Origin: an uncultured Bacillota bacterium
GTDB taxonomy: Bacteria; Bacillota; Clostridia; Lachnospirales; Lachnospiraceae
Length of the DNA stretch: 18,097 bases
Direction: 5' to 3'
Assembly (NCBI GenBank): GCA_905200905.1
Contig: CAJKMA010000058.1
Span: forward strand, 1-18,097
Shown: positions 1-7,700 of the stretch, piece after piece
Layout: each line of letters begins with the position of its first letter
Numbering within the stretch: position 1 is the first letter of the stretch
The notes under the pieces: model-generated
What the model was told of the DNA's origin: nothing
Seen by the model: only the letters and a program-made list of their open reading frames with translations
Database searches by the model: none
Program-made: the position numbers and the translations under genes

Positions 1-53
1 AGAGCACTTGACTTTTAATCAAGTTGTCCGGGGTTCGAATCCCCGATGCTTCA
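1..53 (+). tRNA. tRNA-Lys (TTT), 3' part
   Basis: The window opens inside a lysine tRNA, and the acceptor 5' arm and most of the D arm lie upstream. The anticodon stem CTTGA/TCAAG (7-11/19-23) encloses the loop CTTTTAA with anticodon TTT. The T arm CGGGG-TTCGAAT-CCCCG lies at 29-45, followed by acceptor strand ATGCTTC and discriminator A at 53. CCA is not encoded. No second copy of the tRNA 3' end occurs in the window, so nothing here shows the tRNA being used as an integration site. Confidence 0.96.
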
Positions 54-60
54 CTAAATG

Positions 61-108
61 AAAATAGCTCAAATCCTCATGATATAAGGATTTGAGCTAT
101 TTTTTTTT
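61..108 (+). terminator. Rho-independent terminator after tRNA-Lys
   Basis: A perfect 17-bp stem (61-77 with 87-103) with a 9-nt loop runs directly into a T tract (100-108). It ends transcription of the tRNA gene or tRNA operon. Confidence 0.93.
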
Positions 109-180
109 AAAGCGTTATGTCTTGTCATCTTAAATAGTTTTAAATGTCTCTTTTCCTTTCAATTATTAAGTAATTTAAGT

Positions 181-209
181 GGTATTCTCCACATGTTTTG
201 GAGAATACC
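181..209. repeat. 10-bp inverted repeat (hairpin), not a terminator
   Basis: GGTATTCTCC (181-190) and GGAGAATACC (200-209) pair perfectly around a 9-nt loop. There is no T tract on either side. The same 10-mer occurs at 918-927, where on the minus strand it is the Shine-Dalgarno region of the XRE regulator. Function unknown. Confidence 0.6.
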
Positions 210-215
210 TTATAG

Positions 216-224
216 TTATCCACA
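216..224 (+). other. DnaA-box-like 9-mer TTATCCACA
   Basis: This is an exact match to the consensus DnaA box. With the preceding G it forms the left half of a loose inverted repeat, GTTATCC (215-221) and GGATAAC (252-258). It is a single isolated site with no replication genes nearby, so it is noted as a sequence match and not as an origin. Confidence 0.3.
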
Positions 225-297
225 AAAAACGATTCAAAAATTAAATTCTGGGGATAACAGTTTAATCATAAGTAGGATGCAGAACATAAAAAAGAAA

Positions 298-340
298 CCA
301 GAATCAATGAGGGGGGAAGTTGATTCTGGCTTCTTTTTTT
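298..340 (+). terminator. Terminator-like hairpin with G-run loop (element copy 1)
   Basis: A 10-bp stem is extended by an A-rich/T-rich pairing (288-296 with 331-339) across one A-C mismatch, and the T-rich run ends at 340. The 12-nt loop TGAGGGGGGAAG is unusual for a terminator, and its GAGGGGG core recurs in copy 2. It lies upstream of the SD-like linker and micro-ORF, so it could act as an attenuator. Confidence 0.55.
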
Positions 341-386
341 AATATAAATATTAAAAAGAAGGAGAGCCGGCCTTTTATACCGGCAT

Positions 387-476
387 ATGAAAAAGAAAAA
401 GATTTTTGAAAAAGTCTTATTGGCTTTTACAAGTAATACTATAAATCCAAATTGTGATGAATCTGTGTTTAAATAA
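387..476 (+). CDS. Possible 29-residue micro-ORF in element copy 1
   Basis: ATG at 387 opens 29 codons ending in TAA at 474-476. The product begins with a lysine-rich stretch, contains KVLLAFTSNTI and has a single Cys seven residues from the end. A good SD, GAAGGAG (358-364), is 22 nt away in linear sequence, but hairpin 2 (366-384) lies between, so folding would bring it close to the ATG. In copy 2 homopolymer length changes break the frame after MKRKRF, although the KVLLAFTSNTI block remains in another frame, again followed by a Cys and a stop. It could be a regulated peptide, a leader peptide, or an incidental ORF in an RNA gene. No family is recognised. Confidence 0.3.
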   Translation: MKKKKIFEKVLLAFTSNTINPNCDESVFK

Positions 477-497
477 TAAAAGAAATGTAAAAAACAA

Positions 498-526
498 TTG
501 GCATTTATATTTTTTTTTGCTATAAT
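498..526 (+). promoter_or_regulatory. Strong sigma-A-type promoter firing toward xre and the pilus genes
   Basis: TTGGCA (498-503), 17-nt spacer, perfect TATAAT (521-526), with a start expected near 533. The next gene on this strand is the sortase at 1013. A transcript reaching it would carry a leader of about 480 nt that is antisense to the whole xre gene. The promoter forms the last part of repeat copy 1. In copy 2 the TATAAT remains but no -35 is visible. Confidence 0.6.
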
Positions 527-580
527 ACATGTAAATCATTTTCTATTAGCATTTCATACTTGTCGAAGAGTCTAAAATCT

Positions 581-916
581 TTATTTATCCAAAATATTTA
601 AGATTTCTAGGAGTTTTTTCTGGTTTTCATAGCTCATTTTTTCAATTGTTGCTTTTAGTTCTGGAAGGATAGTATCAGTTTCGGTTTTTAGAGAAGATTG
701 TAGTCCGGTAAGTATATCTAAAGATACGTTGAGTTTTTTGGCATAACTAATTAAAACATGTGCATTACATTTGTTTATACCGCGTTCCATTGCAGATAAA
801 TAATTTTTAGATAATCCACAATAATCTGCCATTTCCTGTTGTTGTATATGAGCTTCTTTGCGGAAGTCCTGCAGCCTTTTGTTTAGTCTTTTGTTCTCTT
901 CTGGTAATGTTTTCAT
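581..916 (-). CDS. XRE-family helix-turn-helix transcriptional regulator
   Basis: The product is 111 aa with a Cro/C1-type HTH at about residues 9-64 (core QQQEMADYCGLSKNYLSAMERG) and a short, probably helical C-terminal tail. ATG at 916 is chosen over an in-frame upstream ATG at 976 because GGGAGA lies about 8 nt before it and because a good promoter overlaps the longer form. It is divergent from the sortase-pilin genes, so the likely job is repressing or activating that locus and perhaps itself. The target is inferred from position only. The tail has no ligand-binding or peptidase domain. Confidence 0.88.
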   Translation of the reverse strand: MKTLPEENKRLNKRLQDFRKEAHIQQQEMADYCGLSKNYLSAMERGINKCNAHVLISYAKKLNVSLDILTGLQSSLKTETDTILPELKATIEKMSYENQKKLLEILNILDK

Positions 917-946
917 TGGTATTCTCCCTTTTCTTTCAATGTTTTT

Positions 947-976
947 ATTATAACCGTTTGTATAGAGATAGGTCAA
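947..976 (-). promoter_or_regulatory. Promoter of the xre regulator
   Basis: Read on the minus strand: TTGACC (976-971), 18-nt spacer, perfect TATAAT (952-947), giving a start near 940 and a leader of about 24 nt before the ATG at 916. No comparably good promoter points the other way toward the first sortase in the same gap. Confidence 0.65.
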
Positions 977-1012
977 TGAGAAAGTAGAAAGATAAGAAAG
1001 GGTAAGGTGAAA

Positions 1013-1918
1013 ATGAGCAAACTAATACGTTTTTTTATGGGAGTGAGTTTGATTTTAGTTAGTTTAGGATGTTTTTTTTATCCTGATTTAAAAAATATGG
1101 ACGTAAAAAAGGAGGTGCAAGATATTGAGGAGAAAATAGAAATTCAAGATTCTGATTCAAGGGAGGAGGATTTACAAAGGGAAGATAAAAATAAGAATAA
1201 AGAAGCTCTTTATCAGGAGATGAAGAAATATAATCAAGAATTGGCATTAGAGGGGCAGGAACTTGTAGATGTTTGGAGTTATGAGGATCTTCCGGTAAAT
1301 TTTAAAAATTTAACAGAAGAGAATTCAGTCGTGGGATATATAGAAATACCAGATATGATGGTAGAGCTTCCACTTTTAGTTGGTGCATCAGAAGATAATC
1401 TGGCAAAGGGGGCAGGAATTTTATCAGAAACCAGTATGCCGGTGGGAGGTGAAGATACCAACTGCGTTATAGCCGCACATCGTGGATGGAAAGGAAGTAC
1501 ATATTTCCAATATATTGAAAATATGCTGCCTGGTTCTAAAGTCTATGTTCATACTTTATGGGAGACAAGGGAGTATGAAGCTGTAGAGATAAAAATAGTA
1601 GATGCACATGATTTGGATTCTATTTTGATAAAGCAAGGGAAAGATATGATAACATTAATGTCCTGTCATCCTTATGGAATACCGGGCGGGAATCTTCGAT
1701 ATTTAGTCTATTGCGAATACGTAGAAAAGGCAGAAGTACAGGAAATAAAAGATGAAGAACAGGAAAAGGAGAAAGAAAAAAAAGAAGAGCTGGTTTATGC
1801 ATCGGGGCAAGAGATAAAAAGTTCAAAGGAATGGATTCGATGGGAGAATAGAATACGATATATATTGCCTGGTATTGTTATGTTGTATTTTCTTTTTCTT
1901 TACATAAAAAATAAATGA
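1013..1918 (+). CDS. Atypical class C-like sortase (pilus assembly)
   Basis: This membrane transpeptidase should cleave LPxTG-type signals and join pilins or attach them to the wall. The N-terminal membrane helix spans about residues 4-26, the C-terminal one about 283-301. The sortase core carries the catalytic triad candidates His156 (AAHRGW), Cys218 (TLMSCHPYG) and Arg229 (NLRYLVYC). Class C enzymes usually have TLxTCTPYG with Arg nine residues after Cys; here Thr is replaced by Ser, TP by HP, and Arg is at +11. The DP(F/W) lid of class C is not evident; DVW before the core may replace it. ATG at 1013 is preferred to GTG at 1007 because AAAGGG/AAGG spacing fits better. A charged Glu/Lys-rich linker (about 35-75, 240-260) flanks the core. 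It may act on the large tip pilin. Confidence 0.87.
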   Translation: MSKLIRFFMGVSLILVSLGCFFYPDLKNMDVKKEVQDIEEKIEIQDSDSREEDLQREDKNKNKEALYQEMKKYNQELALEGQELVDVWSYEDLPVNFKNLTEENSVVGYIEIPDMMVELPLLVGASEDNLAKGAGILSETSMPVGGEDTNCVIAAHRGWKGSTYFQYIENMLPGSKVYVHTLWETREYEAVEIKIVDAHDLDSILIKQGKDMITLMSCHPYGIPGGNLRYLVYCEYVEKAEVQEIKDEEQEKEKEKKEELVYASGQEIKSSKEWIRWENRIRYILPGIVMLYFLFLYIKNK

Positions 1919-1944
1919 ATATGATAATTTTTTTGAAAAAACAC

Positions 1945-1973
1945 TTGAAAAATAAATGGAAATCAGTTATTAT
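1945..1973 (+). promoter_or_regulatory. Promoter of the major pilin operon
   Basis: TTGAAA (1945-1950), 17-nt spacer, TATTAT (1968-1973), with the start expected near 1980. The promoter is in the 103-nt gap between the first sortase and the pilin. The pilin, second sortase and tip pilin can therefore be transcribed apart from the first sortase. AAAGGAG precedes the pilin ATG at 2022. Confidence 0.65.
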
Positions 1974-1986
1974 AGTGGATATAACA

Positions 1987-1998
1987 ACTGTATACAGT
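1987..1998. promoter_or_regulatory. 12-bp perfect palindrome at the pilin transcription start (candidate operator)
   Basis: ACTGTATACAGT lies just downstream of the predicted +1 of the pilin promoter. A second, looser inverted repeat GTTAT/ATAAC (1966-1970/1981-1985) overlaps the -10. Short palindromes of this size suit XRE dimers, so the regulator encoded at 581-916 is the obvious candidate binder. I see no second exact copy in the xre promoter. Confidence 0.4.
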
Positions 1999-2021
1999 GA
2001 TAATGGAGAAAGGAGTGTAGT

Positions 2022-3881
2022 ATGAAGAAGTCATTTTTTAAAAGGACTGGAATTTTGCTTGCAGTAGTATGTTCTGTAATTTTGTTAAAACAGGAGGTAT
2101 TTGCTGCTACAGAAGATGTAATTGACATGAACAGAAGAGGAAGTTTGACTATTTATAAGTATGATTTAACAGCAGCGGAAGAGGATGGTTTAGATACATC
2201 AGAGAAAATGTTTTCCAACAATGGAAAGGCAGACGAACAAGCAAAGGAGGAATTTAAGAATTATATAATTCCAGGAGTAGAATTTACTTATTTACATTTG
2301 GGGAATGTTCATATGGAGCATAAACAGACTGAAGTTCAGATTTTATATGATATTCCAGAAAAGATAGAAGAAATTTTGGGGATGGAAAATAAAAGAGGAA
2401 ATCACACGTATACATCAATAGAGCTGAATATTGCTTTAAAGACCTTATTATCTCAACCAATAGAGGGAAAAAATCAATTGGAGCGATATATGGTCAGTGC
2501 AGATGGAAAAAAGGTGATGTCTCTTACAGATGAAACAGGAAAAACATCGGCAACAGGATTACCTCTGGGTCTATATTTGATTGTAGAGACGAAAGTTCCT
2601 GCAAATATACATACGACAGTAGAGCCATTTTTTGTTGCCATACCTATGACCGATTATGAAGGAGAAGCTTGGTTTTATGATGTAGAGGTATATCCTAAAA
2701 ATCAGACGAATATACCAGATTTAGACAAGCTGGTGAAGCAGCAGGATGATAATGGAAAACTGCCTTATGAAGATGTTGCGACTGGTTCAGAGGGAGATAT
2801 TATGGACTATATTTTTGTGTCACATCTTCCAGGCATTACATCAGAAGCAACTTATTTGACACAATATACATTTACAGATCAGATGGATAGAGGTTTAACG
2901 TATAATAAAGATGTAAGATTATATTTTTACGATACAGAGGCTGAAGCAATGGAGAATAACAAGGAGAGAGCAATTAGAGTATGGGAAGAAAAGGAGGATC
3001 TGTTTAAGTCAGAATATCATGGAGAAATTTCAGGAAGCAGTAAAATGGTGATAACAATCACCAAGGAAGGTTTAAAAGAGATAAATACAAAGTTTTCAAA
3101 AAAATGGATGGTTGTTTCATACTCATGCAGGATAAATCCAGATGATAGTCCTATTTTAGGAGATCAGGGAAATATCAACGATGTAAGACTGGAATGGAAA
3201 CGTACAAATATGGAGGAATTTGATATACTTGAGGATAGGGCAAAAGTATATACTTTTGGATTAAATATTAAAAAGAAATTTTCAGACCAGAAAGGAAAAT
3301 TTTCAGATGTAAAGTTTTTATTGCAGAATCAAACAGATGGGTACTATTTAAAGGCGAAAGGGGAAAATGGAATCTATTATATTACAGATGAAGAAAAGGG
3401 AGCATCAGAAAAAGAAGGTACAAAATTTATTCCTGGAAATGAAGGAAGTCTTATTATTAATGGATTGGAAGCTAATACTTATATTCTAACAGAGATTGCC
3501 ACAGCAAATGGTTATTCTCTTCTAAAAGAACCTATGGTGATTGATATCAGAAGCACAGTGGATGATATTATCCCATCTCGCACAACTCTATATGACATTT
3601 TAGATATTGCAAATAATCCCAATAAAGAATTAATTGAAACACAAGGAGAACGTGCCAGTGCATCTATAGATGGAAAAAAAGCAACTATGAGTGAGTTTCA
3701 TTCAGACAAAGGAATGGTATCTACTAATGCAGAAGTAGATATGAAGATTATTAATAATAAAAGTTTTAAATTGCCACAGACAGGTGGATATGGAACATGG
3801 ATTTTTACACTGGCTGGTTGTGGAGCGGCTTTAGGAGGAGTGGTACTTGTGACAAAAAAAGATAAAAAGAAAGACAGTTGA
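2022..3881 (+). CDS. Major (backbone) pilin, LPQTG-anchored, isopeptide-forming
   Basis: A 619-aa secreted precursor. The signal peptide ends near residue 28 (VFA-ATE). The pilin motif is clear: W with VYPKN at about 217-227, making Lys226 the likely nucleophile joined by a sortase to the next subunit's Thr. An E-box-like TYILTEIATANGY near residues 486-498 indicates a CnaB-type domain with an internal Lys-Asn/Asp isopeptide bond. The sorting signal LPQTG is at 584-588, followed by a hydrophobic helix and a KKDKKKDS tail. This layout is that of FimA/SpaA-type backbone pilins. It has its own promoter and ends 1 nt before the second sortase. Confidence 0.93.
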   Translation: MKKSFFKRTGILLAVVCSVILLKQEVFAATEDVIDMNRRGSLTIYKYDLTAAEEDGLDTSEKMFSNNGKADEQAKEEFKNYIIPGVEFTYLHLGNVHMEHKQTEVQILYDIPEKIEEILGMENKRGNHTYTSIELNIALKTLLSQPIEGKNQLERYMVSADGKKVMSLTDETGKTSATGLPLGLYLIVETKVPANIHTTVEPFFVAIPMTDYEGEAWFYDVEVYPKNQTNIPDLDKLVKQQDDNGKLPYEDVATGSEGDIMDYIFVSHLPGITSEATYLTQYTFTDQMDRGLTYNKDVRLYFYDTEAEAMENNKERAIRVWEEKEDLFKSEYHGEISGSSKMVITITKEGLKEINTKFSKKWMVVSYSCRINPDDSPILGDQGNINDVRLEWKRTNMEEFDILEDRAKVYTFGLNIKKKFSDQKGKFSDVKFLLQNQTDGYYLKAKGENGIYYITDEEKGASEKEGTKFIPGNEGSLIINGLEANTYILTEIATANGYSLLKEPMVIDIRSTVDDIIPSRTTLYDILDIANNPNKELIETQGERASASIDGKKATMSEFHSDKGMVSTNAEVDMKIINNKSFKLPQTGGYGTWIFTLAGCGAALGGVVLVTKKDKKKDS

Positions 3882-3882
3882 T

Positions 3883-4743
3883 ATGAAAAAAGGTTTTGCG
3901 GTTCTGTTATTGTTTTTTATTGCTTCTTTATTAATGGGATATCCATATTTGGCAAATTATATATTTGAGCATCAAACAGAATCCCTGGTGAAGTCTGTGG
4001 AGACAGCAGAAGAAGAGGTAAATGATACAGAGAAAGAGGAAATAAAGAATACAGTTAAACGCTATAATGAGGAAATTTTTAGTGGGGGTGTGAAACTTTG
4101 TGATCCATTTAAAGAAGAAATTATAAATATAGATACGGAAGAGTATAGCAAAATTTTAAATATGAATGAAGAAGGGGTTATGGGAACAATTTCTATTCCA
4201 ACTATTGATGTAAAATTGCCAATTTATCATGGAACATCTGAAAAAATTCTGGAAAAAGGAGTTGGACATTTAGAAGGCAGTTCTCTTCCCCTGGGAGGTG
4301 AGAATACACATACTGTTTTGACAGGACATACAGGTCTTAGTAATGCAAAATTATTTACAGATTTATCAGAACTGAAAAAAGGAGAAGTATTTTTCCTGAA
4401 TATTTTGGGGGAACAGTTGGCATATCAGATAAATAAGATTGAAACAGTACTTCCTACGGATTTGGAGGAACTTTATATAAAAAAAGGGAAGGATTACTGT
4501 ACGCTTGTTACTTGTACACCTTATGGAGTAAATACACATAGGCTTTTGGTACGAGGAACAAGAATTCAATATGGAGAAACACACTGTTATTCTCAGAATA
4601 TTAAGGCAAAACAGGTAGAATCAAAATGGATGGAAGAGTATGAAAAGGCATTAAAAATTAGTTTGGGAATTTTGGGAATAGGTGTGTTTGTATTACTATT
4701 GTGGAAGAGAGAAAGGAAAAAGCTGTATATAGACAGCAGGTGA
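3883..4743 (+). CDS. Class C sortase (pilus polymerase)
   Basis: A 286-aa membrane sortase with an N-terminal helix at about 4-26 and a C-terminal helix at about 258-277. All class C hallmarks are present: lid motif DPF (74-76), His149 in LTGHTGL, TLVTC with catalytic Cys211 followed by TPYG, and Arg220 in THRLLVRG, nine residues after Cys. The family polymerises backbone pilins through the YPK lysine. The ATG follows the pilin stop after 1 nt, so translation is probably coupled to it. The pilin at 2022-3881 is the evident substrate. Confidence 0.95.
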   Translation: MKKGFAVLLLFFIASLLMGYPYLANYIFEHQTESLVKSVETAEEEVNDTEKEEIKNTVKRYNEEIFSGGVKLCDPFKEEIINIDTEEYSKILNMNEEGVMGTISIPTIDVKLPIYHGTSEKILEKGVGHLEGSSLPLGGENTHTVLTGHTGLSNAKLFTDLSELKKGEVFFLNILGEQLAYQINKIETVLPTDLEELYIKKGKDYCTLVTCTPYGVNTHRLLVRGTRIQYGETHCYSQNIKAKQVESKWMEEYEKALKISLGILGIGVFVLLLWKRERKKLYIDSR

Positions 4744-4746
4744 TAT

Positions 4747-7700
4747 ATGAAATATAAAAACAGGATTCTGACATTTTTAATTGCAATGGTTCTCATATGG
4801 AATTTGTCAGGTTCTGTATTGTCGGTATATGGAAGTGACGTTCAAAGTATGCAGGAAGAAATTACTGCATTTGACGCATCTGTTACAGTACAGGATACAG
4901 GGGAACCGTTAAGAACAGGGGATAAAGTGGTGCTAAATGTACATGCAGAAAATAAAACGGAAAATAATGAAATTTTACGTTTGTATTTTTGTGAAGTAGA
5001 AGGGGATTTTAATAATAATACAGAACAATGGGGCACTTATTTGGAAAGGCCGTCTAAGCGGATTGACATTCTGGAGTTTAAGGAGAGCAATGAATGGTTA
5101 ATCTCTTTCAAAGATTCTAATCAGCAAAATATAGAAGGAGTTTTGAAACAATGTAAGGAAACAGAGACTCATGGAGGTTTTCGTTATACAGAGTTAGAAC
5201 TTCCAGCGGGAACATATACAGAATTTTCTTTGACCGTTGTTTCAGAAAATACAGCAAGGATAGCAGTTATTCCTGTTTTTGAAAGGGAAAAGTCCATTTA
5301 TGGAGAGCCAGCAGTTATTTATTGGGAGGAAATAATAGAGAAGGAGGAGATACAAGGAGAGAAAGAAAGTGAGAGCATAAAAGTTGTACCTGAGTTATGT
5401 AAATTTAGAACGAAGATACCTCAAAAGGGAGGAGTTTTAAATATAAAATATGATTTTGAAGAGGCACAGTGGACAACTATTTATCCAAAGAAAAATGGTT
5501 ATGCTACAGCAGATGTTTTACAGGGAGGAGAGATCATTCATACAGTATTTGTAGCAGATACAGGGTATAAAATTGAATCTGGAAGAATTTTGTCAGAAGA
5601 TGGACTTGAAATGGAAGTATTAAGTGATTGTGCAGGTAAAGAAAAATACGAGTATGATGTAAAGCTTTTAGATGAAACAATGATTTTAGAAGTAGTATTT
5701 GCACCTAAAGGGATGTTGAATGAAACAGAGGTGGGGTATCAAAAAGCTTTGGACTTTATCTATCATAGAGATTCTTGTGTACAAGTGTTAGAAAATTCGA
5801 TTACCTATCAAAGAAAACAGATAAGAGCCAGAATACCTGAGTCAGTAAAGCTGGAAGTAGGAGAAAAAATACTATATCCTTCTCAATTTTATCATACACG
5901 GGAATTCTATATTTCAGGTTGTGATGGAATCGTGGGAATTGGTTACTGCATGCAGCCAAATAAAAAGAATCCGCCCAGTGGTTGGTATGATGATATTGAA
6001 TCTCTGGATGAGATGAGACCAGATTATGCGAATGCGTATAAGCTGGCTATGTTGACAAATTATGGGCTAGAACTGCAGGAATTGGGCGATTCCTGGTTTG
6101 GAGAGTTGGATCAGGGAAATAAAATGTACAGGCAAATTTATATTCATGCAGTAATTGGATATTTAGAAACAGGAAGTTTGCTGGGACTTGTAGGAGAAGA
6201 ACAGGGAAAAATTATAAAAATAGCAGATGAAATTTATGAGGAGGCAAATCATGGAGAATCCGCAGAAGTTTTAAAAAACTATCGGATTTATACAATTAAT
6301 GGAGGTATTAGCAGGTACCAGGATATTTGTTTTTTAATACAAAATGCCAAGGGTGGATTAAGTATTCAGAAAGTCAGTGCAAATCCTGAAGTAACAGAAA
6401 ATAATAAAAATTATAGTCTGGCCGGAGCTGTTTATGGTATTTATAAAGATGATTCATGCACAAATGAGATTATGACTATGACAACTAATGAAGAAGGATA
6501 TGGAGCGACTGGAGATGAAGTGTTAGAAAGCGGTACTTATTATGTAAAAGAAAAAGTTCCCTCACAGGGATATTTGTTGGACACACAGATTTATACATAT
6601 GAAATTGCAGGAGGGATTACAGCACAAGAAAACCAGAAAAATTCAAAAGAGCCACCAAAGAAAGGAAGAATTGTGCTTGAAAAAACTTCTGCAGTTTTAG
6701 AAATTACAAATGGAAATGCCTGTTATAGTTTGGAAGGTGCAGAATATGTTGTTTATAAAAATAAGGAATGTACAGAACCTGTCACAAAGATTGTAACAAA
6801 TTCCAAAGGAAATGGTACAAGTGACACAATTCCTCTGGGAGAGTATTACGTAAAAGAAACAAAAGCGCCTGAAGGCTATGAGAAAAATGAGCAGATATAT
6901 CCGGTTTATCTGGGGGAAGGAGAGGAGGCAGTAATAAGTAGTGTAGTCAAGGTTCAGGATTACCCAGGATATGATAAAATGGGAATTCGTTTAATAAAGA
7001 TGGGTTATGGAGATGAAACTTCTGAAATGCCAACTTTAGAAGGAACTCAGTTTACAGTTAAGTATTATGATGGATACTACAGTAAAGAAAATCTGCCTGA
7101 TATAGCCAAAAGAGAATGGGTAATAGGAATAAAAAAAGAAGGAGAGCAATATGGAGCACAGCTTAGTGATGATTACCTGGCAGAGCCATTAAGTGATGGT
7201 TTGTACAAAGACCCCAATGGACAAACGATTCTTCCTTATGGAACGATTACGATTCAGGAGACAAAGCCAGCTGCCGGTTATACTTTGAAAGGATACTTGA
7301 AGGATGAAAAAGGAAACGTTGTAGCAAAAGATGGGGAAATATTTGTATCTCAGGTAAATAGGAAAGATGGAACTGTAAAATTGGAAGGAGGAAATCAGTA
7401 TACAGCAGAGGATATGCCAGTGGAGGGCAGTATTAAAATTAAGAAGTTTGATACAGATGGAGTGACACCTTTAAAAGGGGCTGTATTTGAAATAAAAAAT
7501 GGAAAAGGAGAACTTATTCATACAGCAGAATCAAATGAAAAAGGGGAAATTTTATTTGAGAAGTTGAAACCAGATACCTATACCATAACAGAGAAAAAGA
7601 CAGCACAGGGACATACACTTCTGAAGGAACCTCTGGTGGTGCAGGTGCCTACAAGAATTACAGAACAGCAGATAGAGGAACAGAATATAGATAAAAATCA

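Larger units (their letters stand above)
288..526 (+). repeat. Structured repeat element, copy 1 (candidate regulatory RNA)
   Basis: In order: hairpin 1 (CCAGAATCAA/TTGATTCTGG, 298-307/320-329) with loop TGAGGGGGGAAG, followed by a T-rich run at 331-340, so it could terminate transcription; linker AAAAAGAAGGAG (353-364); hairpin 2 (GCCGG/CCGGC, 366-370/380-384); ATATGAAAA; a 35-nt block (409-443) identical to copy 2; 27 variable nt; a conserved tail from 471 ending in TATAAT (521-526). Copy 2 at 7908-8134 has the same order and the same 27-nt spacing, but both stems differ in sequence and still pair. I do not recognise a named RNA family. Structured RNA with an embedded micro-ORF is the favoured inference. 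Confidence 0.65.

Noticed and set aside
1..53. tRNA-Lys as the attachment site of a genomic island carrying the pilus genes
   Set aside because: No integrase gene and no second copy of the tRNA 3' end is present in the window. The flanking direct repeats are unrelated to the tRNA.
216..224. DnaA box as a sign of a replication origin
   Set aside because: There is only one exact box, with no cluster, no AT-rich unwinding repeats and no dnaA, dnaN or rep gene.
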